In this document: piece by piece, positions 1-4,571 of the stretch
Position numbering within the stretch: the stretch's first letter is position 1
How the letters are laid out: each line of letters starts with the position of its first letter
Assembly (NCBI GenBank): GCA_019416395.1
Contig: DXXH01000077.1
Coordinates: 1 to 5,721 of the forward strand
Direction: 5' to 3'
Source of the DNA: Clostridiales bacterium
GTDB lineage: Bacteria; Bacillota; Clostridia; Oscillospirales; Acutalibacteraceae
DNA length: 5,721 nucleotides
Program-made: the position numbers and the translations under genes
Notes under the pieces: generated by a model
Databases searched by the model: none
Told to the model about the DNA's origin: nothing
The model's input: the letters and a program-made list of their open reading frames with translations, nothing else

Positions 1-1
1 C

Positions 2-55
2 ATCCGCTCCTTTGGCCAGATGGTAGAAAAAGCCCATTCCCAGGAGGTTGCCTGA
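2..55 (+). CDS. C-terminal end of an unidentified protein (5' truncated)
   Basis: An open frame enters from the left edge and reads IRSFGQMVEKAHSQEVA before a TGA at 53-55. Only 17 residues are visible, so no family can be named. The reason to treat it as a real gene end is its link to the next gene. The AGGAGG at 42-47, which serves the ATG at 58, lies inside these last codons, and only two bases separate the stop from that ATG. This spacing is typical of translationally coupled genes in one operon. It could still be a chance open frame. Confidence 0.5.
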   Translation: MRSFGQMVEKAHSQEVA

Positions 56-57
56 TT

Positions 58-288
58 ATGCCGACATCTGTTCAGTACATATTTACAAAGGAACAAATCG
101 CTGTTCCCCTTGGAAATTTTGATATTCATGAGGATGAAACCACCCTGGTTAACCGGCTATACTACGCTTTGCCAAGGTTTGAGAATGGAAGGTTTTCCTG
201 CTCTTTCTATTACGAGGAAAATACCTTCCGTAAAGAATCGAATGGGGATTTGACGCTGGTTCACTCGGAATTTAGAGAAGAAAATTAA
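58..288 (+). CDS. Small conserved-looking hypothetical protein, 76 aa
   Basis: I do not recognise this protein. It is 76 residues long, acidic, and rich in aromatic residues in its middle and C-terminal parts (NRLYYALPRF, FSCSFYYEEN). It has no membrane segment, signal peptide, cysteine cluster or obvious helix-turn-helix, so a small soluble cytoplasmic protein is most likely. The start is well supported: an AGGAGG at 42-47 sits 10 nt before the ATG, inside the end of the preceding frame, and the preceding stop is 2 nt away. It is therefore probably the last gene of an operon entering from the left. The next sequence in its direction is a run of terminator-like hairpins (446-685), which fits an operon end. 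Small genes of this kind occur in mobile-element accessory operons, but nothing visible here shows that. Confidence 0.7.
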   Translation: MPTSVQYIFTKEQIAVPLGNFDIHEDETTLVNRLYYALPRFENGRFSCSFYYEENTFRKESNGDLTLVHSEFREEN

Positions 289-321
289 TCTCCCAAACCT
301 TCAGAATAATCGGTTTCATTT

Positions 322-347
322 TTGTTCAGTGAGCATTTTCTGAACAA
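322..347. other. Inverted repeat after the 76-aa gene
   Basis: TTGTTCAG (322-329) and CTGAACAA (340-347) form a perfect 8-bp inverted repeat with a 10-nt loop, 33 bp after the stop at 286-288. No T-tract follows on either strand, so this is not a standard intrinsic terminator. The left arm is the same GTTCAG motif that opens the later ~100-bp units. The right arm may therefore mark the inverted end of a decayed repeat unit. Confidence 0.4.
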
Positions 348-445
348 GGAACTGATGGAAACCAGCATAAAACCTAGCTTTTTTGCTTCTCTTTTTTGAA
401 AAGGGTTCATTTTCGTTCAGTAAAGCCAGGGGTTGCACCCCAGGC

Positions 446-486
446 AAGTCGCGAATTTCACTTTTGTGGAGTTCGCGACTTTTTTT
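446..486 (+). terminator. Strong intrinsic-terminator-like hairpin (repeat unit 1)
   Basis: AAGTCGCGAA (446-455) pairs with TTCGCGACTT (472-481). The pairing continues inward through TTTCAC/GTGGAG (two G-T wobbles) to a TTTT loop at 462-465, giving an uninterrupted 16-bp stem. Seven Ts at 480-486 follow, so it would end + strand transcription from the 58-288 gene. It is the best preserved of three such hairpins. Confidence 0.75.
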
Positions 487-546
487 GCCCGCGTTTTTAG
501 CAGGTCTATTTTTGTTCAGTACAGCCACCGACGTGACGATGGACCC

Positions 547-586
547 AAGTCGCGAAGCTCACTTTTGTGCGATTGGCGACTTTTTT
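547..586 (+). terminator. Terminator-like hairpin (repeat unit 2)
   Basis: This is the same design as the hairpin at 446-486. AAGTCGC (547-553) pairs with GCGACTT (576-582), followed inward by AA/TT, then CAC-TTTT-GTG, with three internal mismatches (554/575, 557/572, 559/570). A T-tract at 581-586 follows. It is weaker than unit 1 but shares its TTTT loop and position in the repeat. Confidence 0.55.
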
Positions 587-651
587 GCCCGCGCTTTTAT
601 CAGGTCCATTTTTGTTCGGTACAGCCGCCAGCGTGACGCTGGACCCAAGAT

Positions 652-685
652 ACGCACTTCACTTTGCGAGGCGCGTTTTCTTTTT
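652..685 (+). terminator. Weak terminator-like hairpin (repeat unit 3)
   Basis: ACGC (652-655) pairs with GCGT (673-676). Broken inner pairing continues to a short TTT loop at 663-665. T676-679 and T681-685 follow, separated by one C. It occupies the same place in its unit as the two better hairpins and looks like a decayed copy. Confidence 0.3.
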
Positions 686-772
686 ATCTACATTTTAGAC
701 TCGGTTTTATCTTTCTCTAGCATAGTCAGGGGCTGCACTCCCAAGTAATTCGCGCATTTCCCACAAGGATAC

Positions 773-791
773 AAAAAACGCCCCACGCTTT
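773..791 (-). terminator. Possible terminator of the esterase operon
   Basis: Read on the - strand, AAAGCG (791-786), loop TGGGG, and CGTTTT (780-775) form a 6-bp stem with one G-T pair, ending in six Ts (778-773). It lies about 100 bp past the last esterase stop. The stem is short and partly overlaps the T-tract, so this is a weak call. I see no better - strand terminator between 762 and 890. Confidence 0.3.
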
Positions 792-818
792 CTGAAACCG
801 CACCTTATTTTTTAAATG

Positions 819-839
819 GCATGCTATACTGGAGCATGC
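819..839. other. Hairpin in the convergent gap after the esterases
   Basis: GCATGCT (819-825) and AGCATGC (833-839) form a 7-bp perfect inverted repeat with a 7-nt loop. A run of seven or more Ts starts near 851 on the + strand, about ten bases after the stem. On the - strand only a short ATTT follows. It could protect the 3' end of the esterase mRNA or act as a poor terminator. Confidence 0.35.
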
Positions 840-890
840 GTGAGGCGCTGTTTTTTTGCGTTGGAGCGTTTCTCTATTCAGTTTCCTATC

Positions 891-1700
891 TCAAATTCTC
901 CGTTTGCTTCCCGCATAGGCGTCAGTCCTGGGAATCCAGTTCAAAAATGCTTCTATCTGTTCGTCCCAAAAACGCCATTCATGCACATATCCAGGACGGG
1001 GCACCCATGTCACATCGGCCCCAAACTCTTTCATGTCCTCTTGCAGCTGGCTGGCATTGGGGAACAGAGGATCCTCTTCCCCACAAGCAATGTACATTTT
1101 GGGGAACGGACGGTTCTCCTTTTTAAGCTTCTCCGCCAATTTCATCGGCTGCCAAGATTCTGGAGGCTCGATCGTATTTCCATGTCCGTCTTTTTGCGGC
1201 GGCAAATAACCGCCCACCGAAAATACACCCATAGCTCTATATTGTTCCGGATTTGTCAGCCCATGGATCAACGTGCCAAAACCACCCAGGGACAACCCGG
1301 CAATATAGGTGTGTTCCTGTTCTTCCAAAGCCGGAAACATACCCGTTATGAAATCGGGCAATTCCCGATGGAGGAATTGGAAAAATTTGTCTTGCAAAAT
1401 GCCTGTTTCCGGCATATCCACATAATTTTTATTTTCCGCCGAGAACATCACCACAATGATATTCTGTTCCTCGGCGTACATTTCCACATTGGTATACCCT
1501 GTCCAGGTAGCGTGGTTATTTCCACCACCATGAAGCAAATACAGCACCGGGAATTTCTTTTCCGGAGTATGCCGCACCTTCACATTTGGATCCAATCCCC
1601 GTGCCATGCTCTCCGGAATAGTGGGCGTGGGCACGACTACTGTGATATCCACGGTGCGCTTTAATGCGTAACTGATAAAATTACAGATGAATTTTCCCAT
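891..1700 (-). CDS. Alpha/beta-hydrolase esterase (esterase D / PF00756-like), paralog 2
   Basis: A 269-residue serine esterase of the esterase D / tributyrin esterase type, expected to cleave short-chain acyl or carbohydrate acetyl esters. The fold markers are in order: LLHGGGNN for the oxyanion hole (HGGG at 57-60), the nucleophile elbow GLSLGG with Ser137, an acidic residue in CGEEDPL (Asp210) and the catalytic histidine in GYVHEW (His240). There is no signal peptide or membrane segment, so it should act in the cytoplasm on an imported substrate. The ATG is fixed by an AGGGGGGAG-type Shine-Dalgarno at about 1706-1714. It is the second gene of an operon, 20 bp after its paralog at 1721-2530, with which it shares 207 of 269 residues (about 77%) without gaps by my hand alignment. 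Differences cluster at residues 28-49 and 172-180, which may shape substrate choice. The exact substrate cannot be read from the sequence. Confidence 0.92.
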   Translation of the reverse strand: MGKFICNFISYALKRTVDITVVVPTPTIPESMARGLDPNVKVRHTPEKKFPVLYLLHGGGNNHATWTGYTNVEMYAEEQNIIVVMFSAENKNYVDMPETGILQDKFFQFLHRELPDFITGMFPALEEQEHTYIAGLSLGGFGTLIHGLTNPEQYRAMGVFSVGGYLPPQKDGHGNTIEPPESWQPMKLAEKLKKENRPFPKMYIACGEEDPLFPNASQLQEDMKEFGADVTWVPRPGYVHEWRFWDEQIEAFLNWIPRTDAYAGSKRRI

Positions 1701-1720
1701 GATATCTCCCCCCTATCTTC

Positions 1721-2530
1721 TTAAATTCGGCGCTTGCTTCCCGCGTAAAAATCCGTGCGGGGAATCCAGTTCAGGAACGCTTCCACCTGCTCGTCCCAAA
1801 AACGCCACTCATGCACAAAACCCGGCCGGGAAACCCACGTTACGTCCGCTCCCAATTCCTTCATCTTTTCTTGCAACTCCACCGCACTGGGATACAGAGG
1901 ATCTGCGTCTCCGCAGGCTATGTACATCTTGGGAAACGGGCGGCCTTCCTTGTGGATCTTTTCCGCCAGTTTCATAGGCTCCCAACGCTCCTCGCGCTCC
2001 ACAGGATTGCCGTTTTCATCGGTTTGGGGCGGCAAAGATCCTCCCACGGAAAACACTCCCATGGCTTTGTACTGCTGGGGATTGGTAAACCCGTGAATCA
2101 ACGTACCATATCCGCCCATAGACAGGCCAGCGATATAGGTGTGCTCTGGTTCCGTCAAGGCCGGGAACATACCCGATACAAAATCAGGCAGTTCTTCGTG
2201 AAGGAACTGGAAAAAATTGTCCTGCAAAATGCCGCCTCCGGGCACGTCAATATAACTCTTATTTTCGGCCGAAAACATCACCACAATGATATTTTGCTCC
2301 TCGGCGTACATTTCCACATTGGTGTATCCCGTCCAGGTGGCGTGGTTGTTCCCCATGCCATGCAGCAGGTATAGCACAGGATACTTATGCTGAGGCTTGT
2401 GGCTGATGGGTGCGGTGGGGTCCATTTCCAAAGTGAATCCGTCTGTCAGTGTGGGAGTGGGCACCACTACCGTAATATCCACTGTGCGCTTTAGGGAATA
2501 ACTGATAAAATTGCAAACAAATTTACCCAT
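1721..2530 (-). CDS. Alpha/beta-hydrolase esterase (esterase D / PF00756-like), paralog 1
   Basis: First gene of the esterase operon and a close paralog of the next gene. Numbered from the chosen ATG it has 269 residues: HGMG oxyanion motif at 57-60, nucleophile Ser137 in GLSMGG, acid Asp210 in CGDADPL, and His240 in GFVHEW. All catalytic elements are intact, and no export signal is seen. The frame extends upstream to a TTG (2540-2542), but that codon abuts the AAAGGA (2543-2548) and cannot be served by it. ATG 2530 gives the same N-terminus (MGKF-CNFISY) and length as the paralog, so I prefer it, although its 12-nt spacing from AAAGGA is long. An out-of-frame ATG at 2535 has better spacing. 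Residues 60-91 are identical in both paralogs, matching the region just after the oxyanion loop. It probably deacylates an imported glycan or a similar ester. Confidence 0.92.
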   Translation of the reverse strand: MGKFVCNFISYSLKRTVDITVVVPTPTLTDGFTLEMDPTAPISHKPQHKYPVLYLLHGMGNNHATWTGYTNVEMYAEEQNIIVVMFSAENKSYIDVPGGGILQDNFFQFLHEELPDFVSGMFPALTEPEHTYIAGLSMGGYGTLIHGFTNPQQYKAMGVFSVGGSLPPQTDENGNPVEREERWEPMKLAEKIHKEGRPFPKMYIACGDADPLYPSAVELQEKMKELGADVTWVSRPGFVHEWRFWDEQVEAFLNWIPRTDFYAGSKRRI

Positions 2531-2542
2531 GTCATCACTCAA

Positions 2543-2548
2543 TCCTTT
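2543..2548 (-). promoter_or_regulatory. Ribosome binding site of the first esterase
   Basis: AAAGGA on the - strand lies 12 nt before the ATG at 2530 and 7 nt before an out-of-frame ATG at 2535-2533. It touches the TTG at 2540-2542, which excludes that codon as the start. Confidence 0.5.
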
Positions 2549-2569
2549 CTTGATCTCTTTCTCCCCGCC

Positions 2570-2586
2570 CGGAGGGGCCCACTCCG
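2570..2586 (-). promoter_or_regulatory. Leader hairpin with TGGGCCC loop upstream of the esterases
   Basis: On the - strand CGGAG-TGGGCCC-CTCCG forms a 5-bp stem with a 7-nt loop, ending 39 nt before the esterase ATG. The solute-binding protein leader (4512-4528) has a hairpin with exactly the same loop but different stem bases. A competing fold, CCCC-TCCGGGC-GGGG (2577-2563), would break this hairpin, so the leader could switch between two states. It may instead be a DNA operator. Confidence 0.5.
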
Positions 2587-2596
2587 TCAGGAACTT

Positions 2597-2607
2597 GATA
2601 CTGTATC
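2597..2607. promoter_or_regulatory. Dyad at the predicted esterase transcription start
   Basis: GATAC-T-GTATC is a perfect palindrome with one central base. It overlaps the start site predicted from the -10 at 2609-2614. The position suits a repressor operator, though the arms are only 5 bp. Confidence 0.35.
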
Positions 2608-2608
2608 T

Positions 2609-2639
2609 ATGATAGCATGGGACAGATTTTAAAAACTAT
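2609..2639 (-). promoter_or_regulatory. Candidate promoter and shared regulator box of the esterase operon
   Basis: On the - strand ATAGTTTTTAAA (2639-2628) lies where a -35 element should be, with a TATCAT -10 candidate at 2614-2609. No TTGACA-like -35 is present, which is typical of activator-dependent promoters. The identical 12-mer occurs before the solute-binding protein gene (4455-4466), in the same orientation relative to its gene and at a similar distance from the start codon. An inverted pair TGATAG (2610-2615) / CTATCA (2636-2641) brackets the element. Binding by a YesN-like regulator is inference. Confidence 0.5.
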
Positions 2640-2678
2640 CACGAAAGGACACACCATTTGTTGATATCCAGACATCTT

Positions 2679-4313
2679 TTACAGCTCTTCTGCACAGGGA
2701 AGCTCCAAAATCACCAGTCCGCCCTGGGAGTTGTTTTGAAAACGCAAGGAATAATTTTCCCCAAACAGGAATTGCATTCTCTTTTGAATGTTGCGGATCC
2801 CCAAATGCTTTCCCGATTCCCCCGACTCTCCCAGCACAGGGTTCTCCCCCAGCATTTCCTCAGGGAATCCCACTCCTGTATCCTGTATGTACAAACGTAA
2901 CCGTCGGCCTTGTTCTGCAGCAAGCACTTCCCCTTTGATTTCAATGGAGATATTTTTCGAGCCCCCATGCTTCACCGTATTTTCTACAAAGGTAAGCAGG
3001 GATAATGGTGGGATTTTCAACTCACCGGTAACGCCTTGGATTTTCTCCTGGAACTGGACATTTACCCGGTGACGTATCTGCTGGATCCCCAAAAACTCCC
3101 GGACCATGGAAAGCTCCCTTTCCAGTGGCACAAGGCTCAAGCTCTGGGAAAACAAGTACCGCACATAGTTGGAAAGCTTGACGCAGAAATCCTGAATCCG
3201 CTCATATTCCTGCTTCTGAGCCATAGCGTGAATCAGGGAAAAACAATTGACAAAAAAGTGGGGCTTGATCTGAAGCTGGTAATATTCCATCTCCGTCTGG
3301 GCAAGCGCCAGTTTTTCCTCATATAAGTCAATTCTCAGCTTTTGGATTTGTCCGGATAGGTCGTCGAAGGCTTCTACCGCTTTGTTCAGCTCCTGGATCC
3401 CCCCACGCTTTACAGTCTGCCTTTGCGCGGCATAATCCCCCACATGGCGTATAAAATTATCCAAAGGCTGCTGCACATGACGACGGTAATAGCGCAGGGA
3501 ATAAACCGCCACTCCCAGCACCACCAACAGGATAAACAACACAAACCCGATGATAAGGGAAAAACGTCCCCACTCCAAATAAGGCTCGTCGGAAAACACC
3601 ACACATAAATCTGTATACTCCGGGCAAAGTTCCAGGTAAAATTTTTCTGAGGTACCTGTGGGTTTCCCCTTCTCTCCCGGCATCAGATATTGGATCTCCC
3701 CTTGGGCGGAAAGTGTATTGGCCTTGATGTCCAAAAAAAGCTCGTCTCCAGAAGCCCAGGCTGCCAGGTAGACCCCTTCGGAATAATAGACCTGATAAAG
3801 GTATACCTCTTCCCCATGACGGACGCTCTCCCAGGAAAGAGAAGACTGATTTAACTTCCCCTGACTGATTTTTCTCTCAAACATATTCTTCAAAGCCACA
3901 TTCGCCTCATAGGGGAAATCATAGTTGTACCGGTAGAATACGAAATCCTCTTCCGGCATAAAACAGGCAAAGCTGAAAGTCGTTCCCCATACAATCGCGT
4001 CATATTCAAATTGGGAAAGCACTTCCCTGGCCGCTGTGTTCCGATCGTTTACATTGGTGGCCTGGCGCATGGCTTCCATATAGAAATTGTTCAATAATAA
4101 ATCCACCAGATAACTATTTTCACGCTGCAATTCCGTGCTCACTTGCTGCACCTGAGCTTCCACAGCGTTTTGCGTGGCTTCCGATTCCTGGTCCTGGGTG
4201 TCTTTGATCGTGAACAGAATGAAAAAAATCCCGCCCACGGAAACCGGCACCAAAATGGCAAGCATTACCGCCAAGATCTTCCTCAACGAATAAGAGTTCC
4301 GCTGTTGGCTCAT
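2679..4313 (-). CDS. Membrane sensor histidine kinase, YesM/LytS type (PF06580 + HATPase)
   Basis: A 544-residue two-component sensor kinase. Positions are counted from ATG 4313. TM1 is at about 14-36, an extracytoplasmic sensor region at about 37-251, TM2 at about 252-275 and a HAMP-like linker at about 276-328. A coiled-coil helix leads to the H-box LQIKPHFFVNC with phospho-acceptor His352. The ATPase domain follows: N-box FVENTVKHG (Asn445), G1 box DTGVGF (Asp478) and G2 region GKHLGIRN. All catalytic elements are present. The H-box differs from the classic QINPHFLFN, with K for N and NC after the HFF; such variants are common in clostridial YesM-like kinases. A GTG nine bases upstream is possible, but GAGG sits at the right distance for the ATG. 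Family members usually phosphorylate an AraC-type response regulator that controls carbohydrate uptake genes; none is adjacent. It is divergent from a solute-binding protein gene and 148 bp upstream of the esterases. Confidence 0.95.
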   Translation of the reverse strand: MSQQRNSYSLRKILAVMLAILVPVSVGGIFFILFTIKDTQDQESEATQNAVEAQVQQVSTELQRENSYLVDLLLNNFYMEAMRQATNVNDRNTAAREVLSQFEYDAIVWGTTFSFACFMPEEDFVFYRYNYDFPYEANVALKNMFERKISQGKLNQSSLSWESVRHGEEVYLYQVYYSEGVYLAAWASGDELFLDIKANTLSAQGEIQYLMPGEKGKPTGTSEKFYLELCPEYTDLCVVFSDEPYLEWGRFSLIIGFVLFILLVVLGVAVYSLRYYRRHVQQPLDNFIRHVGDYAAQRQTVKRGGIQELNKAVEAFDDLSGQIQKLRIDLYEEKLALAQTEMEYYQLQIKPHFFVNCFSLIHAMAQKQEYERIQDFCVKLSNYVRYLFSQSLSLVPLERELSMVREFLGIQQIRHRVNVQFQEKIQGVTGELKIPPLSLLTFVENTVKHGGSKNISIEIKGEVLAAEQGRRLRLYIQDTGVGFPEEMLGENPVLGESGESGKHLGIRNIQKRMQFLFGENYSLRFQNNSQGGLVILELPCAEEL

Positions 4314-4344
4314 CAGGCCCACCTCGTCTTTTTGTATATTTTTT

Positions 4345-4367
4345 CTAAAATATTTAAATTATTTTAG
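4345..4367. promoter_or_regulatory. Perfect 8-bp dyad at the kinase transcription start
   Basis: CTAAAATA (4345-4352) and TATTTTAG (4360-4367) are perfect inverted repeats around TTTAAAT. The dyad begins at the transcription start predicted from the kinase -10 (4375-4380). No T-tract follows on the - strand and the stem is nearly all A-T, so an operator is more likely than a terminator. It could serve autoregulation. Confidence 0.5.
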
Positions 4368-4374
4368 CGCTTTT

Positions 4375-4403
4375 ATTTTAGTCAACTGAGGTGAGCTTGT
4401 CAA
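4375..4403 (-). promoter_or_regulatory. Near-consensus sigma-A promoter of the kinase gene
   Basis: On the - strand TTGACA (4403-4398) is followed by exactly 17 bp and TAAAAT (4380-4375). Transcription should start near 4368-4370, giving a leader of about 55 nt before ATG 4313. This strong promoter contrasts with the weak -35 regions of the esterase operon and the solute-binding protein gene. Confidence 0.75.
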
Positions 4404-4404
4404 A

Positions 4405-4426
4405 CCGGAACCGCCAAAAAGTCCGG
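4405..4426. promoter_or_regulatory. Short inverted repeat beside the kinase -35
   Basis: CCGGA (4405-4409) and TCCGG (4422-4426) are inverted with 12 bp between them, directly upstream of the kinase -35 and about 30 bp before the box at 4455. The two-half-site layout would suit a dimeric regulator in the divergent region. With 5-bp arms it could be chance. Confidence 0.3.
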
Positions 4427-4454
4427 ATAGCAAAAATTCACCTCCAATTTTTTA

Positions 4455-4484
4455 ATAGTTTTTAAACTTTTCTTGCGGTATGCT
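4455..4484 (+). promoter_or_regulatory. Candidate promoter and shared regulator box of the solute-binding protein gene
   Basis: ATAGTTTTTAAA (4455-4466) covers the -35 region and TATGCT (4479-4484) is the -10 candidate, placing the start near 4491. There is no recognisable TTGACA. The same 12-mer precedes the esterase operon, with the -10 candidates only one base apart relative to the box. This supports a common activator, perhaps the regulator paired with the kinase. Confidence 0.5.
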
Positions 4485-4511
4485 GTAAATGTAAATACAA
4501 CAAACCACCAC

Positions 4512-4528
4512 TCCCGTGGGCCCCGGGA
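4512..4528 (+). promoter_or_regulatory. Leader hairpin with TGGGCCC loop upstream of the solute-binding protein
   Basis: TCCCG-TGGGCCC-CGGGA forms a 5-bp stem with a 7-nt loop in the predicted 5' leader, 43 nt before ATG 4572. The loop equals that of the esterase leader hairpin, while four of the five stem pairs differ and still pair. GGGCCC within the loop is self-complementary. The element could act as RNA structure or as a DNA operator. Confidence 0.5.
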
Positions 4529-4571
4529 ATTGGTCACATTGATCAACCGTATTTCAGAATGGAGGAAAACC

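Larger units (their letters stand above)
313..761 (+). repeat. Degenerate tandem array of ~100-bp structured units
   Basis: The motif (C/T)ATTTT(T/C)GTTC(A/G)GT recurs with its GTTC(A/G)GT at 324-330, 415-421, 514-520 and 614-620, giving spacings of 91, 99 and 100 bp. Full units run about 404-502, 503-602 and 603-705. A decayed unit lies before them (313-403) and a partial one after (about 708-761). Unit order is: T-rich GTTCAGTA; CAGCC; a small hairpin; (A)CCCAAGTCGCGAA; a larger hairpin with a T-tract; GCCCGCG; TTTTA(G/T)CAG. The first hairpin has two forms: GGGGT-TGC-ACCCC at 429-441 (similar at 729-740), and a TGACG-containing form at 528-542 and 628-642 (CCAGCG-TGA-CGCTGG at 628-642 is perfect). 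Open frames across the array carry repetitive, low-quality peptides and I treat them as artefacts. The array accounts for most of the gene-free stretch 289-890. Confidence 0.8.

Noticed and set aside
383..748. 121-aa + strand open frame (and a 67-aa frame at 433-636)
   Set aside because: Both lie inside the ~100-bp repeat array and cross the terminator-like hairpins. Their peptides are repetitive, rich in Phe, Arg and Ser, and lack a ribosome binding site, so they are artefacts of the repeat.
313..761. CRISPR array
   Set aside because: Repeat units are adjacent, about 100 bp and degenerate, with no short conserved repeat separated by unique spacers and no cas genes.
816..1664. 282-aa + strand open frame opposite the second esterase
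   Set aside because: It is antisense to a gene with an intact catalytic triad. Its resemblance to the + strand frame at 1811-2374 comes only from the similarity of the two esterase genes beneath.
2528..2542. TTG start giving a 273-residue first esterase
   Set aside because: The TTG directly abuts the AAAGGA sequence, so it could not be used with it. The paralog starts at the residue equal to ATG 2530.
2640..2678. Intrinsic terminator between the kinase and the esterases
   Set aside because: No GC-rich hairpin with a T-tract is present on the - strand just after the kinase stop, so read-through into the esterases remains possible.
4314..4322. GTG start giving a 547-residue kinase
   Set aside because: The GTG overlaps or touches the GAGG ribosome binding sequence. 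ATG at 4313 has normal spacing.
4529..4560. Catabolite-repression (cre) site before the solute-binding protein gene
   Set aside because: The region has a TTGATCAA palindrome and a nearby CCG, but no stretch fits the TGNNANCGNTNNCA pattern with correct spacing.
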